Assembly: GCA_023229765.1 (NCBI GenBank)
Contig: JALNYO010000014.1
Span: 28,550-92,549, forward strand
Direction of reading: 5' to 3'
Length of the DNA: 64,000 bases
Source of the DNA: Syntrophales bacterium
GTDB taxonomy: Bacteria > Desulfobacterota > Syntrophia > Syntrophales > UBA5619
This document shows positions 34,893 through 44,618 of this stretch, piece by piece. Numbering within the stretch: the first letter of the stretch is position 1; each line of letters starts with the position of its first letter. The notes below the pieces were generated by a model. The model was not told where the DNA came from. It did no database searches and was given only the letters and a program-made list of their open reading frames with translations. The position numbers and the translations under genes were made by a program.

Positions 34893-37193
34893 GTGAGTGG
34901 GATGGACACAAAAGACGGCGAATTTCTCAAGCGACTCCGGGCAACGTTTCGGGTTGAGGCCGAGGAACATATCCGCGCGATCTCTTCCGGTCTTATCGAA
35001 CTGGAGAAAACGCCGACGACAAAGAGAGGTATGGAAGTTATCGAAACCGTGTTCCGTGAGGCGCACAGTCTCAAGGGCGCGGCCCGTTCCGTGAACCTGA
35101 GGGAGATTGAATCCATCTGCCAACCGCTGGAGGGCGCATTTGTCGCGCTGAAACGCCGGGAGATTGTCTTGTCGCCGGCGCTGTGTGATCTGTTTCACCA
35201 GGCGGTTGATAACGTCGCGCAGCTCGTCTCAGCCGCAGATGGGGAACGAACGTTGTCAGACCGGGCGCGAGCCAGGGAACTGATCCAGCAATTAATGAAG
35301 GTTTCACAGGGCGCCTCTCCGCCTGAAAAGTCGGAGGAATCCGGGTCTGTTGCGGAAGCTCAACCAAGCGAGGTTGTGCCGGATCCTCCTCCCCGCAAGG
35401 AGGAAACAACCCCGCAAATCCCATCGGCAAAGGAAACGCCGGTTTCGATCGAAACCGTGAGAATACCCACGTCCAAGTTGGACTCGCTCCTCCTCCAGGC
35501 GGAGGAACTGATTCTTGCCAATATGGCTGCCGGTCAGCGGAGCATCGAATGGCAGGAGATCAGCCAGGAGCTTGTCTCGTGGAAGACGGAATCAACGAAG
35601 TGGAAAGATCGGCAGCCCACGATGGCCGCGCCGGCATTCAGCGAATTTCTGGGGTTTCATGAGGCGCGCCTGAACGCCCTTCAAAGTCGGGTTGCTGACG
35701 TAGCGGAGACGGCGAAACAGGATCATCGCGCAATCACGCGGTTGGTGGACGTACACCTGGAGGCTATGAAGCAAACCCTGATGCTTCCGATCACGTCCTT
35801 CGTGGAGGTTTTCCCCAAGCTGGTCCGCGATCTGGCGCACGACCAGGGCAAGGAAGTGGACTTGGTCATTCGCGGCGCGGAGATCGAGATTGACAAGCGG
35901 ATCCTCGAAGAACTGAAAGACCCGCTGATCCACCTCCTGCGGAATTGCGTGGACCACGGCATCCAAAAGCCCGAGGAACGCGCGCGCCGGAACAAACCTC
36001 CGCGCGGAACGATCAGGCTCTCCTTCGGCGCAAGAAACGGTCGCCAGGTCGAGATTCTGGTCTCCGACGACGGCACGGGCATTGACGCGGATCAGGTTCG
36101 GGCGGCGGCGATCAAGGCCGGCATTGTTTCGCCGGAGGTGGCCGGCAAACTCGATTCGCAGACGATATTGTCGTTCATATACCAATCGGGAATTACCACC
36201 AGCCCCATCATTACAGACATATCGGGGCGCGGTCTGGGCCTGGCGATTGTGCGCGAAAAGACGGAGAAACTCGGCGGGGCCGTGTCCGTGGACAGCCTCA
36301 TCAATGTCGGGACGACGGTCCGCCTCATCCTGCCGCTGACGCTTGCCACGTTCAGGGGGGTATTGGTGCGGGCGGGTGAGCAGGTGTTCGTTCTGCCGAC
36401 AATCAATGTTGAGCGCGTGCTGCGGGTGGGTCCGGGGGAGATCAAAACCGTAGAAAACCGGGAGACGCTTCAGGTGGACGGACATATCCTCTCGGCGGTC
36501 AGGCTGGGAGACGCCTTGGATGTGCCTGTACGAAACAACGGGTCTTCATCGGCCGTAATTTCTGCTGCGACCGCAAGCCATATCCCCGTTGTGATCCTCA
36601 CTTCCGCGGATAAGCGCATTGCCTTTCTGGTAGATGAGGTTCTCGACGAGCATCAGGTCCTGGTGAAGGGTTTGGGCAAGCAACTGAGGCGTGTGCGCAA
36701 CATAGCCGGCGCCACCGTCCTGGGAACCGGCCAGGTTGTGCCCGTACTCAACGTCCCTGACCTGATGAAATCGGCTGTCCGAACGGCGGGAACGGTCAGA
36801 GCGGCGGCGATCGAAAATGGGCCGGCGAGAACGGGAAGCATTCTTGTGGCGGAAGATTCGATCACCTCGCGGACGCTGATCAAGAACATCCTGGAAACGG
36901 CCGGCTACCAGGTGGCAACGGCAGTGGACGGCGTTGATGCCTTCACGCAAGTCCGCAGCGGCGAATTCGACATAGTGGTGTCGGATGTGGATATGCCGCG
37001 GATGAGCGGTTTTGAGCTCACGGCCAAGATTCGCGCCGACAAGCAACTCAGCGAGTTGCCGGTGGTGCTGGTGACCGCCCTCGAATCGCGCGAGGACCGG
37101 GAGCGCGGCATCGAAGTCGGCGCGAATGCCTACATCGTCAAGAGCAGTTTCGATCAAAGCAATCTGCTGGAAGTGATCCGCAGATTTCTTTAA
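34893..37193 (+). CDS. CheA-REC hybrid histidine kinase (WspE-like)
   Basis: Central kinase of the chemosensory cluster. Seen, counting from ATG 34902: HPt domain with REAHSLKGAARSV (phosphorylated His55), a linker rich in Pro/Glu (about 125-185), a dimerisation region, the ATPase domain with HLLRNCVDHGIQKPEE and SDDGTGIDADQ and SGRGLGLAIVREK, a CheW-like domain (about 475-620), and a C-terminal receiver with VAEDSITSRTLI and Asp695 in IVVSDVDMPRMSG. The CheA-REC architecture is that of WspE and other alternative-function systems. Start may be GTG 34893 or ATG 34902. The receiver may be a phosphate sink for the kinase. Confidence 0.95.
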   Translation: MSGMDTKDGEFLKRLRATFRVEAEEHIRAISSGLIELEKTPTTKRGMEVIETVFREAHSLKGAARSVNLREIESICQPLEGAFVALKRREIVLSPALCDLFHQAVDNVAQLVSAADGERTLSDRARARELIQQLMKVSQGASPPEKSEESGSVAEAQPSEVVPDPPPRKEETTPQIPSAKETPVSIETVRIPTSKLDSLLLQAEELILANMAAGQRSIEWQEISQELVSWKTESTKWKDRQPTMAAPAFSEFLGFHEARLNALQSRVADVAETAKQDHRAITRLVDVHLEAMKQTLMLPITSFVEVFPKLVRDLAHDQGKEVDLVIRGAEIEIDKRILEELKDPLIHLLRNCVDHGIQKPEERARRNKPPRGTIRLSFGARNGRQVEILVSDDGTGIDADQVRAAAIKAGIVSPEVAGKLDSQTILSFIYQSGITTSPIITDISGRGLGLAIVREKTEKLGGAVSVDSLINVGTTVRLILPLTLATFRGVLVRAGEQVFVLPTINVERVLRVGPGEIKTVENRETLQVDGHILSAVRLGDALDVPVRNNGSSSAVISAATASHIPVVILTSADKRIAFLVDEVLDEHQVLVKGLGKQLRRVRNIAGATVLGTGQVVPVLNVPDLMKSAVRTAGTVRAAAIENGPARTGSILVAEDSITSRTLIKNILETAGYQVATAVDGVDAFTQVRSGEFDIVVSDVDMPRMSGFELTAKIRADKQLSELPVVLVTALESREDRERGIEVGANAYIVKSSFDQSNLLEVIRRFL

Positions 37194-37215
37194 CCCTTTC
37201 ACCATGGAGACAGGC

Positions 37216-38283
37216 ATGATCAAGGTTCTCATTGTTGAAGATTCGAAAGTCATCCAGGAATTTCTGGCGCATATTCTCACTTCCGATCCGTCCATGCAGG
37301 TGGTGGGCGTCGCCGACAACGGCGAAGAAGCCCTTGAAGCGGTAAAACAAAAGCGGCCCGATGTCATTACGATGGACATCCACATGCCCAAGGTCGGTGG
37401 TTTTGAGGCGACCCGAACGATCATGGAAGTAGCGCCGACGCCGATCGTCATCGTGACCGGAAGCCTCAGAGCCAAAGAACTCGCCTCCACATTCCGCGCC
37501 GTGGAAGCCGGCGCTTTGGCAGTGGTTCTCCGCCCGCCGGGGATCGGCCACCCGGAGCATGAAACAGCCGCCGGAGAACTGATCCGGACGGTAAAACTGA
37601 TGTCCGAGATCAAGGTTGTGAAACGCCACCCTGCGGTAAAAAGAAGAGTGCCGCCACCGACGGAGAGAATGGAAGTCCGGAAAACAGACGTTCAAATTCA
37701 AGCAATTGCGATCGGCGCTTCCACCGGGGGACCGCCGGTGCTGCAACAGATTCTTTCCGGTTTACCCCGGAACCTGCCTGTCCCCGTGCTCATGGTTCAG
37801 CACATTGCGGCAGGGTTTGCCAATGGTTTCGTAGAATGGCTTTCCGGCACCACCCACTTTCCGGTGCACATCGCTTTACATGGCGAGTATCCTCTGCCGG
37901 GACACGGGTATATCGCCCCGGATGGTTTTCACTTAGGGATCGGAAACGGCCCGCGCATTGTTCTCAGCGATCACGCGCCGGAGAATGGTTTGCGACCTTC
38001 GGTTGCGTATCTCTTTCGCTCCGTCGCGCAAACCCTGGGTCCGCGAGCGGTGGGTGTACTGCTGACCGGTATGGGCCGTGATGGGGCGGCGGAATTGAAG
38101 GAAATGAAAGACAGGGGCGCCGTCACCATTGTTCAGGATGAGGAGAGTTCCATCATCTTCGGCATGCCTGGGGAAGCGGTTGCCCTGAATGCGCATACCT
38201 ATATACTTTCCCCGGATAAAATCATCACGCTGTTGGGAACGCTTGCGGAGACCCAGTCAAATTCCAAAACGAAGCTTGAGTGA
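37216..38283 (+). CDS. cheB: CheB-type protein-glutamate methylesterase (WspF-like)
   Basis: Receiver-controlled esterase that removes methyl groups from, or deamidates, the chemoreceptor. Seen: receiver domain with LIVEDSKVIQEFLA and Asp54 in ITMDIHMPKVGG; a linker around 120-160; the CheB catalytic domain with AIGASTGGPPVLQQIL (Ser169), VQHIAAGFANGF (His196) and TGMGRDGAAELKEM (Asp289), so the triad is complete. ATG 37216 is preceded by GGAGACAGG; ATG 37204 is an alternative. In Wsp systems loss of this gene keeps the pathway locked on; here it should balance the CheR. Confidence 0.95.
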   Translation: MIKVLIVEDSKVIQEFLAHILTSDPSMQVVGVADNGEEALEAVKQKRPDVITMDIHMPKVGGFEATRTIMEVAPTPIVIVTGSLRAKELASTFRAVEAGALAVVLRPPGIGHPEHETAAGELIRTVKLMSEIKVVKRHPAVKRRVPPPTERMEVRKTDVQIQAIAIGASTGGPPVLQQILSGLPRNLPVPVLMVQHIAAGFANGFVEWLSGTTHFPVHIALHGEYPLPGHGYIAPDGFHLGIGNGPRIVLSDHAPENGLRPSVAYLFRSVAQTLGPRAVGVLLTGMGRDGAAELKEMKDRGAVTIVQDEESSIIFGMPGEAVALNAHTYILSPDKIITLLGTLAETQSNSKTKLE

Positions 38284-38291
38284 GGATAGCC

Positions 38292-39755
38292 ATGATTGTG
38301 GGCAAAAAAGAGAACACCATAAATATCCTGATCGTCGAGGACAGTCCGACACAGGCGGAAAAGCTGAAACATATCCTGGAGGAACAGGGGCATCAGGTCA
38401 TTCACGCCATGAACGGCAGAGATGCGCTTGCGATCCTGAACGATCAAATGCCGAATCTGGTCATTAGCGACATCATCATGCCCGAGATGGACGGTTTTGA
38501 ACTTTGCCGTAATATCAAGGCAGACGAAAGACTCTGGAGCACCCCGGTCATCCTGCTTACCTCCCTTTCGGATCCGCAGGATGTCATCAAGGCAGTGCAA
38601 TGCGGCGCAGATCAATTCGTCACCAAGCCTTACGACGAAAAGCACCTCCTCACCACCGTTGAGCACCTTCTTCTTGACAAGAATAAGCACGGTCGAGAGG
38701 AAAACCAAAAAGGCATTCATATTTTCTATATGGATGAAAAATTTTTAATCACATCGCACCGGCGGCAGATCCTCAACCTCCTTCTTTCAATATACGAAGC
38801 GGCGATCTCAAAGAACCGCGATTTGATCAGAACACAGGATGAACTGAAGAGTCTCAACGATGATCTCGAGGAAATCGTCAACAAGAGGACTGCCACCCTG
38901 CACAGCGAAATTGCCGAGCGCAAGTCGGCCGAGGCGGCACTTCAGGCTAAGAACGAGGAGCTCAATACCGTCCTGCAGCAGTTATGGCAGGCGGCGAAGC
39001 TGGCGACGGTGGGAGAGCTGGCCTCCAGCATTGCCCACGAGTTGAACAATCCCCTGGCTACCATCAGTCTCCGGATCGAATCCCTGACGGCTAAGACACC
39101 CGAAGACGATCCGCGCCGGCGGGAGCTGGAAATCGTTGGGCAGGAAGTTGAACGGATGGGGAATCTCGTAACCAACCTTCTCCAGTTCAGCCGCCGGAGT
39201 CAGCAGCAGATTTCTACGATGGATGTCCGTGAAGAAATAGAAAAGACCTTCGAGCTCATTGAGTACCACTTCCGCAAGAACAATATAAAAGTTATCCGGG
39301 AGTTTGCACCCGACGTGCCCTTCATTCACGCAGACCGCCAGCAATTGCGACAGTTGTTTCTGAACCTCTTTACCAATGCCGGCGACGCCATGCCTCAGGG
39401 GGGAACGCTTACGGTCCGTGTATATGTTCAGGGGTCGGGGATCAGGGGTCAGGAGTCAGGGGTAGAGCCGGCCCCCGAGCCCCGGCCCCCGAGCCCCGCT
39501 GTAGTGATCGAGATTGCCGACACGGGTGTGGGGATACCGCCGGAGATTTTACCCAAGGTAATGGAAGCATTTTTTACCACGAAACCGGAAGGAAAAGGCA
39601 CGGGGCTGGGATTGGCCATTTGCCGGCGCGTCGCGCAGGAACACCAAGGCACGTTTGATATCGTGAGCGAGGGGATCCCCGGGAAGGGAACAAGGGTATG
39701 CATTGCCCTACCTTTCTCCAATGGAAGCAATGCAAAGGGTGTCAAGGGTGAATGA
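38292..39755 (+). CDS. Receiver-histidine kinase hybrid (REC-HisKA-HATPase)
   Basis: Cytosolic kinase with an N-terminal receiver. Seen: ILIVEDSPTQAEKLKHIL and Asp60 in LVISDIIMPEMDGF; a helical linker with coiled-coil character (about 150-240); HisKA with SSIAHELNNPLATIS (His249); ATPase domain with LNLFTNAGDAMPQGG and ADTGVGIPPEI and GTGLGLAICRRV. The ATPase is interrupted in frame by about 23 Gly/Glu/Pro-rich residues encoded by repetitive DNA at 39430-39496. It lies next to the CheA and CheB and its stop overlaps the HD-GYP gene, so it probably relays CheA phosphate to that output (inference). ATG 38292 has AGG 9 bp upstream and is preferred to GTG 38280. Confidence 0.9.
   Translation: MIVGKKENTINILIVEDSPTQAEKLKHILEEQGHQVIHAMNGRDALAILNDQMPNLVISDIIMPEMDGFELCRNIKADERLWSTPVILLTSLSDPQDVIKAVQCGADQFVTKPYDEKHLLTTVEHLLLDKNKHGREENQKGIHIFYMDEKFLITSHRRQILNLLLSIYEAAISKNRDLIRTQDELKSLNDDLEEIVNKRTATLHSEIAERKSAEAALQAKNEELNTVLQQLWQAAKLATVGELASSIAHELNNPLATISLRIESLTAKTPEDDPRRRELEIVGQEVERMGNLVTNLLQFSRRSQQQISTMDVREEIEKTFELIEYHFRKNNIKVIREFAPDVPFIHADRQQLRQLFLNLFTNAGDAMPQGGTLTVRVYVQGSGIRGQESGVEPAPEPRPPSPAVVIEIADTGVGIPPEILPKVMEAFFTTKPEGKGTGLGLAICRRVAQEHQGTFDIVSEGIPGKGTRVCIALPFSNGSNAKGVKGE
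39430..39496. repeat. In-frame GC-rich repeat insertion within the REC-HK gene
   Basis: 39430-39462 consists of variants of GGGGTCAGGAGTCA in tandem; it is followed by two copies of the 14-mer CCGGCCCCCGAGCC at about 39467-39494. It adds about 23 residues (QGSGIRGQESGVE, then PAPEPRPPSP) between two strands of the ATPase domain where relatives have a short loop. Reads as a selfish or slippage-prone repeat tolerated in a surface loop. Confidence 0.7.
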
Positions 39756-39796
39756 TAATTGACGAGGCCGTCATACATGAACGGGAGAGACAGATC

Positions 39797-42700
39797 ATGA
39801 AAAAAAACGCGCAAATAGACTCCAATTACACCATAGGCCGCATCATTGTCGTGGACGATGAAGCCGAACTGATGAGCGCCCTTTGCGAGATGCTGACCGA
39901 TCAGGGATATGAAACGGCGGGATTTCTGACGGGCGCCGAAGCCCTGGCTGTTCTAAAAGAGCAGGAATTCGATCTGCTGTTGACCGATCTGATGATGCCC
40001 GTAATGGACGGGATTGAGCTTATCCGGGCCGGTCTCGATATCGACCCCAATCTCATCGGCATTATCATGACGGGACACGGCACGGTGCAGACCGCCGTGG
40101 AGGCTATGAAGACCGGCGCCTTCGATTATATCCTGAAACCGTTCAAACTCAACACCCTTCTGCCGCTGCTCTCCCGCGCCATGCAGGTGCGCAATCTGCG
40201 GCTGGAAAACATGCAACTTAAGGAGACCGTAGCCATTCACGAACTGGGAAAGGCCATCTCCTTCTCCTCCGATCTGAATTCGATCCTCAATAAGATCGCC
40301 GACACCGCGCTTCAGCAGTGCAGTGCCGATGAGGTATCCATCATGCTGCCGACGAAGGGCGGCGAAGAGCTTTACGTGGCGGTTGTCCGCGGTGGGCGTA
40401 CGGAAAATCTGGGGGAGCATGCGCCGATCGAACACGGCATAGCCGGCTGGGTAGCCCGCAACCGCGAGTCTGTCGTATTTAAGGGAGAAGTCAGTGATCC
40501 GCGTATGGCGCCGATCAGGCCGCGCAACGACATTCACACGGCCGTTTCCATGCCGATGCTGTCACAAAGCAAACTGGTGGGCGTGCTGAATGTCAATATC
40601 ACAAAGAGCCATCGCAAATTCACGTTAGGACAGTTAAAGGCGCTGAGCATTCTGGTGAGCATCGTTTCTCCCATACTGGAAAACACGGCGCTGTATATCC
40701 AGATCCGCAAGGCCGAAGAGGAGTACCGTTCCATCTTCGAAAAAGCTCGCGAGGGGATTTTCCGGAGTTTACCCGGGGAGCGCTTCATTGCCGCCAATCC
40801 CGCTCTCGCCCAGATGTTCGGCTACGACTCGCCGGAAGATATTTTGACGAGTGTAACGGACATTGCCCGTCAGATTTACGTGAACCCCGAGGATGCCGCG
40901 GAATTTGCCCGGATCATGGCAACACAAGGAGAGGCAATAAATTTTGAGTGCCAGGCTCATCGTAAAAACGGCAGTCGGATCTGGATATCGGTCAGTGCAC
41001 ACGCCGTCCGCGACGAGAAAGAAGTTCCGTTTTACCATGAGGGTATCCTTGAAGACGTCACCGAACGCAAAAATTCGGAGTTGCGTCTGAAACTGGCCAA
41101 AGAGATTCTCGAAATGCTGAACCGCCCGAATAACGTCATAAAACTCATCAAGGACATCTTTCACCTGTTGAAGGAAAGCACGGGTGTCGAGGCCATCGGG
41201 ATACGGCTGCGGGAAGGAGAAGACTACCCCTACTATGTGACCAACGGTTTCCCCGACCATTTCCTGGAAGCCGAGAATTATCTTTGCGCGCGTGATGCCA
41301 CAGGTGAAATCATCCGTGATTCAAAAGGGAATCCATCTCTCGCCGGCAGGTGCGGTCACATCCTGCGCGGCCAAACGGATACTGCCCGGCCCTATTTCAC
41401 GGAAGGCGGGAGCTTCTGGACGAACAGCACGACGAAACATCTGGCCGAGAAATCCGAGAAGGAGTATCAGGGCAGCATAAGAAACCGCTGTAACGAAGAG
41501 GGGTACGAGTCCCTGGCGCTGATTCCGCTGCGGTCGGGCGAGGAGATCATCGGGCTTCTGCAGTTGAGCGATACGCGAAAGGATTTATTTACCTCCGACA
41601 TGATCCGTTTTCTCGAAGGTATCGGCGCCAGTATCGGCATCGCGATTGCCCGAAGACGTTCCGTGGAGGCGCTCCGGGAAAGCGAAGAAAAGTATCGCAC
41701 GCATTTCGAGAACGTGACGGACATGATTTTTTCGATTGACCGGGAGCTGAGGATTCTCGATATCACCCCTTCCGTCGAGAGGATTATGGGGTACAGGCCG
41801 GAGGAACTGATCGGCAAACCGTTTGGCGAGCTTAACATTCTGGCGACGGATCATCTAAAAGAACCCTATTCCGACATTCGTTACGTGTTGGCGGGCAACA
41901 GAATCTCGGCAGAGGTTTATGAGTTCATAGCCAAAGACGGAACGCGGAAATTCTGTGAGGTAGGCGCTGCCCCCCTGCTTCGCGACGGCAAGGCCGCGGC
42001 GGTCATCTGTGTGGCCCGGGACATCACCGAACGGAGACAGGCCGAGGAATGGCTGCTCCGGGAGCGCAGCATGGTGGACCGCATTATGAGAACCAGCCCG
42101 GCAGGAATCACCGTGGCCGATCGCGACGGCCGGATAATCTTCGCCAACAAGCGGGCCGAGGAAATATATGGTCTATCCGTGGATGAAATGACCAAACTCA
42201 CTTATAACTCGCCCGAATGGCTGATCACGGACTTCGATGGAAATCCTTTCCCCATTGAGAAACTGCCTTTTGCAATGGTTATTTCCTCCGGCAATCCCGT
42301 CTATGGGATACGGCATGCCATTAACTCCCCCGAAGGGCGACGCGTGTATCTTTCCATCAACAGCGCTCCGATCGATGATGAAAAGGGCAATATCAACGAG
42401 GTGGTGTTCACCATTGACGACGTCACCGAACAGCACCGCGCTGAAGAAGAAATCAGCAAGACCGTTGGAAAGTTGAAGCGTGGCATCGACGATACCATCC
42501 GGGCGATGGCGATGATTGTTGAAGAAAGAGATCCTTATACCGCCGGTCACCAGGAGAGGGTCGCCAACTTGTCCGTGGCGATCGCTCAGGTTCTGAACCT
42601 TTCCGAAGAGCAGATCAGCGGCATCCGGATGGCAGGAATGATCCACGATGTCGGAAAAATGAAAGTCCCGGCGGAAATTCTCAGCAAGCCGACCCAACTG

Positions 42701-43048
42701 AGCCATATCGAACTCGAACTGATAAAAACTCACGCCGAAGTCGGTTACAGAATTCTGGAACCAATAGCGTTTCCTTATCCTGTCGCAATGATTGCCTACC
42801 AGCACCACGAACGGATCAACGGCTCCGGATATCCGCAGGGGCTCAAAGGGGATGAAATTCTTATAGAGGCGCGGATTCTCGCCGTGGCCGACGTCGTGGA
42901 AGCCATGGCAACGCACCGTCCCTACCGTCCTGCTCTCGGCATCGATGCCGCCCTGAAGGAGATCGAGAACAATCGGGGGCTTCTTTACGATAGCGATGCG
43001 GTGGATGCATGCCTGAAATTGTTCAGGGAAAACGGTTATCAATTTTAA
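39797..43048 (+). CDS. Receiver/GAF/PAS/HD-GYP c-di-GMP phosphodiesterase
   Basis: Predicted output of the Wsp-like operon: hydrolyses c-di-GMP to GMP. Seen: receiver with IIVVDDEAELMSAL and Asp64 in LLTDLMMPVMDG; GAF around 150-310; PAS around 320-430; a GAF-like region around 440-620; two PAS domains around 630-890; and an HD-GYP domain with HD at 950-951 (MIHDVGKMKVP), HHERINGSGYPQGL with GYP at 1011-1013, and ADVVEAMATHRPYRPA. All HD-GYP signature residues are intact. ATG 39797 is preceded by GGGAGAG; ATG 39752 overlaps the upstream stop. No other gene in the operon carries GGDEF or EAL, so the operon is tied to c-di-GMP removal. Confidence 0.94.
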   Translation: MKKNAQIDSNYTIGRIIVVDDEAELMSALCEMLTDQGYETAGFLTGAEALAVLKEQEFDLLLTDLMMPVMDGIELIRAGLDIDPNLIGIIMTGHGTVQTAVEAMKTGAFDYILKPFKLNTLLPLLSRAMQVRNLRLENMQLKETVAIHELGKAISFSSDLNSILNKIADTALQQCSADEVSIMLPTKGGEELYVAVVRGGRTENLGEHAPIEHGIAGWVARNRESVVFKGEVSDPRMAPIRPRNDIHTAVSMPMLSQSKLVGVLNVNITKSHRKFTLGQLKALSILVSIVSPILENTALYIQIRKAEEEYRSIFEKAREGIFRSLPGERFIAANPALAQMFGYDSPEDILTSVTDIARQIYVNPEDAAEFARIMATQGEAINFECQAHRKNGSRIWISVSAHAVRDEKEVPFYHEGILEDVTERKNSELRLKLAKEILEMLNRPNNVIKLIKDIFHLLKESTGVEAIGIRLREGEDYPYYVTNGFPDHFLEAENYLCARDATGEIIRDSKGNPSLAGRCGHILRGQTDTARPYFTEGGSFWTNSTTKHLAEKSEKEYQGSIRNRCNEEGYESLALIPLRSGEEIIGLLQLSDTRKDLFTSDMIRFLEGIGASIGIAIARRRSVEALRESEEKYRTHFENVTDMIFSIDRELRILDITPSVERIMGYRPEELIGKPFGELNILATDHLKEPYSDIRYVLAGNRISAEVYEFIAKDGTRKFCEVGAAPLLRDGKAAAVICVARDITERRQAEEWLLRERSMVDRIMRTSPAGITVADRDGRIIFANKRAEEIYGLSVDEMTKLTYNSPEWLITDFDGNPFPIEKLPFAMVISSGNPVYGIRHAINSPEGRRVYLSINSAPIDDEKGNINEVVFTIDDVTEQHRAEEEISKTVGKLKRGIDDTIRAMAMIVEERDPYTAGHQERVANLSVAIAQVLNLSEEQISGIRMAGMIHDVGKMKVPAEILSKPTQLSHIELELIKTHAEVGYRILEPIAFPYPVAMIAYQHHERINGSGYPQGLKGDEILIEARILAVADVVEAMATHRPYRPALGIDAALKEIENNRGLLYDSDAVDACLKLFRENGYQF

Positions 43049-43127
43049 TGAAAACAGTTTTTGAGCTAACCTTTAAGATAGAGGCACTCAACACCTGAGG
43101 AATAGATAATTTGAAGAGGCGCGCTTC

Positions 43128-43421
43128 CTATATAGATGCAATCTCTTCGAGCAGTGATATCGCGGGCTTTCCGTCCAGAAGCGGGGCGATCGTTCGGGAA
43201 AACTCCTTGAAATAAGACGAAGATGAGTGTGCCTGGATTGCTTCCATGTCCTGATATCGCTCAGAAATGGTGAGGGTATCCGGTTCTGCGCCATTGCGGC
43301 AGACGGCGTAGCTTACGGTTCCCTTTTCTTCTCGAACCTTTTTTACGAGCTCCTTGAATAATTCAGCGGCCTCATCCATTTTTCCCTCTTTTATTTTCAT
43401 CTTTGCGATCAACGTAATCAT
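43128..43421 (-). CDS. ABM-domain protein (putative quinol monooxygenase-like)
   Basis: Small cytosolic protein of 97 residues. Seen: MITLIAKMKIKEGKMDEAAELFKELV at the N-terminus, VSYAVCRNGAEPDTLTISERYQDMEAIQAH, and YFKEF near the end, which is the antibiotic biosynthesis monooxygenase fold (ferredoxin-like, dimeric). Members include YgiN-type quinol monooxygenases and heme-degrading enzymes, and the substrate cannot be inferred here. Good RBS AAAAAGGAG before the start. It sits with a UROD-like gene on the minus strand, convergent with the HD-GYP gene. Confidence 0.85.
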   Translation of the reverse strand: MITLIAKMKIKEGKMDEAAELFKELVKKVREEKGTVSYAVCRNGAEPDTLTISERYQDMEAIQAHSSSSYFKEFSRTIAPLLDGKPAISLLEEIASI

Positions 43422-43518
43422 TTTTTTCTCCTTTTTATCTGAATTGTAATGATGATAACTTCAAATTATGTCTGAAATCAAGCATATTATGATTTTGCCG
43501 GAAGCCGGAATACGTGCC

Positions 43519-44562
43519 TTACTCCTGCTTTCCGAGATACTTCTCCCGGAGCAGACCGGAGAGCTTCTTTAAAGAACTGTAAGATTTATCAACGGTTCTT
43601 GCCCCATCGGGATTAATCAGGGAGCAGGTTGCCGGCATCAGAATGCTCTGGGAAAGTATCTGTTCCAAGTCGAACCCCGATTTCTGAAGCTCAGCCCATA
43701 GTTTTTCAATCCGATGGAAGAGACCTTCCTCCGTTTCGATATCGAACTCTTCATGGTTGGCCGGCACAATTCCCCATCCCAACATTTTCCCGGAATCGAG
43801 AAATCTCTTTATCCCATCACGGTATTTTACAAATATCTCACCTAAATTGTAGGAGTTGAAGGAAAGGATATCGATATCGAGGTTAAGGAGGAAATCCCAA
43901 TCGGGGTTCCCGCAGAGGTGCACCCCGCGGGGGTGTTCGATCTGCGCAAAAAACCCATTCATGTCTCCTTTGGCCTGATCATTCGAGTAGCCGGACATCG
44001 CGCTGAAGATGTACTGAAGCCCCGGTTCATCAATGAAAAGAAACGCCTTGGGGTTCTTTTCCTTCAGTTCGTGAAGCTGACAATTCGCCTTGCGCGCCAT
44101 GAAATCGAAGAGGAGCGAGCGCACCTCGTCATTGTAAATAATGGATTGTCTGTTTTCATCGAGAATCGCCAGGCCAACGCTGACCGGGCCTTCGAGCTGC
44201 CCGCGAATCGCCTTGTAAGGTGACAAATCTGCTGCGAGAAAGCGGTGATAAGTTGCCGAATATTGCGGAGTAATACGGAAGAAACTCTCGTTTTCAAAAT
44301 TGTTCAGCACATCCTCAAGCTCAAGATAAAACTTTTCCGTATTGAAATGAATCTTTGCGGCTTCCGGCTCCACGATAATGCCTGGGAATTTTTCCGTGGC
44401 CTGAACATACATATCCTCGTAATAATTAATCTTCGGCAGTTGCGGCCAGAAGGGGATATCAAGGCTCATCACAAGTTCCATGGCGTCGTCAAGATATTTA
44501 TGCGGGAGGATTCCCATTCCCGTTGTCATAAGATTACCGGAAAACGGCATGGCACTCTTCAT
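43519..44562 (-). CDS. UROD/MetE-superfamily methyltransferase-like protein
   Basis: TIM-barrel protein resembling cobalamin-independent methionine synthase C-terminal domains and corrinoid methyltransferase MtaA-type proteins. Seen: TTGMGILPHKYLDDAMEL near the start, LEGPVSVGLAI near 145, FIDEPGLQYIFSAMSGY, and the zinc-like HLCGNPDWDFL (His-x-Cys) with a second Cys in MPATCSLIN, fitting a thiol-activating zinc site. Length of 347 residues matches. ATG 44562 is behind AGGAG; the TTG at 44568 is unlikely. Could act on methylthiol or methyl-corrinoid metabolism; exact substrate unknown. No corrinoid protein gene adjacent. Confidence 0.7.
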   Translation of the reverse strand: MKSAMPFSGNLMTTGMGILPHKYLDDAMELVMSLDIPFWPQLPKINYYEDMYVQATEKFPGIIVEPEAAKIHFNTEKFYLELEDVLNNFENESFFRITPQYSATYHRFLAADLSPYKAIRGQLEGPVSVGLAILDENRQSIIYNDEVRSLLFDFMARKANCQLHELKEKNPKAFLFIDEPGLQYIFSAMSGYSNDQAKGDMNGFFAQIEHPRGVHLCGNPDWDFLLNLDIDILSFNSYNLGEIFVKYRDGIKRFLDSGKMLGWGIVPANHEEFDIETEEGLFHRIEKLWAELQKSGFDLEQILSQSILMPATCSLINPDGARTVDKSYSSLKKLSGLLREKYLGKQE

Positions 44563-44618
44563 AAGCAACTTCTCCTATTTTTTCATATTGATGCTTCTAA
44601 CCGCAAAGTTGGCGCTTG

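Noticed and set aside
39430..39496. CRISPR-like array in the kinase gene
   Set aside because: Units are too short and irregular, have no spacers, and stay in frame with the ATPase domain.
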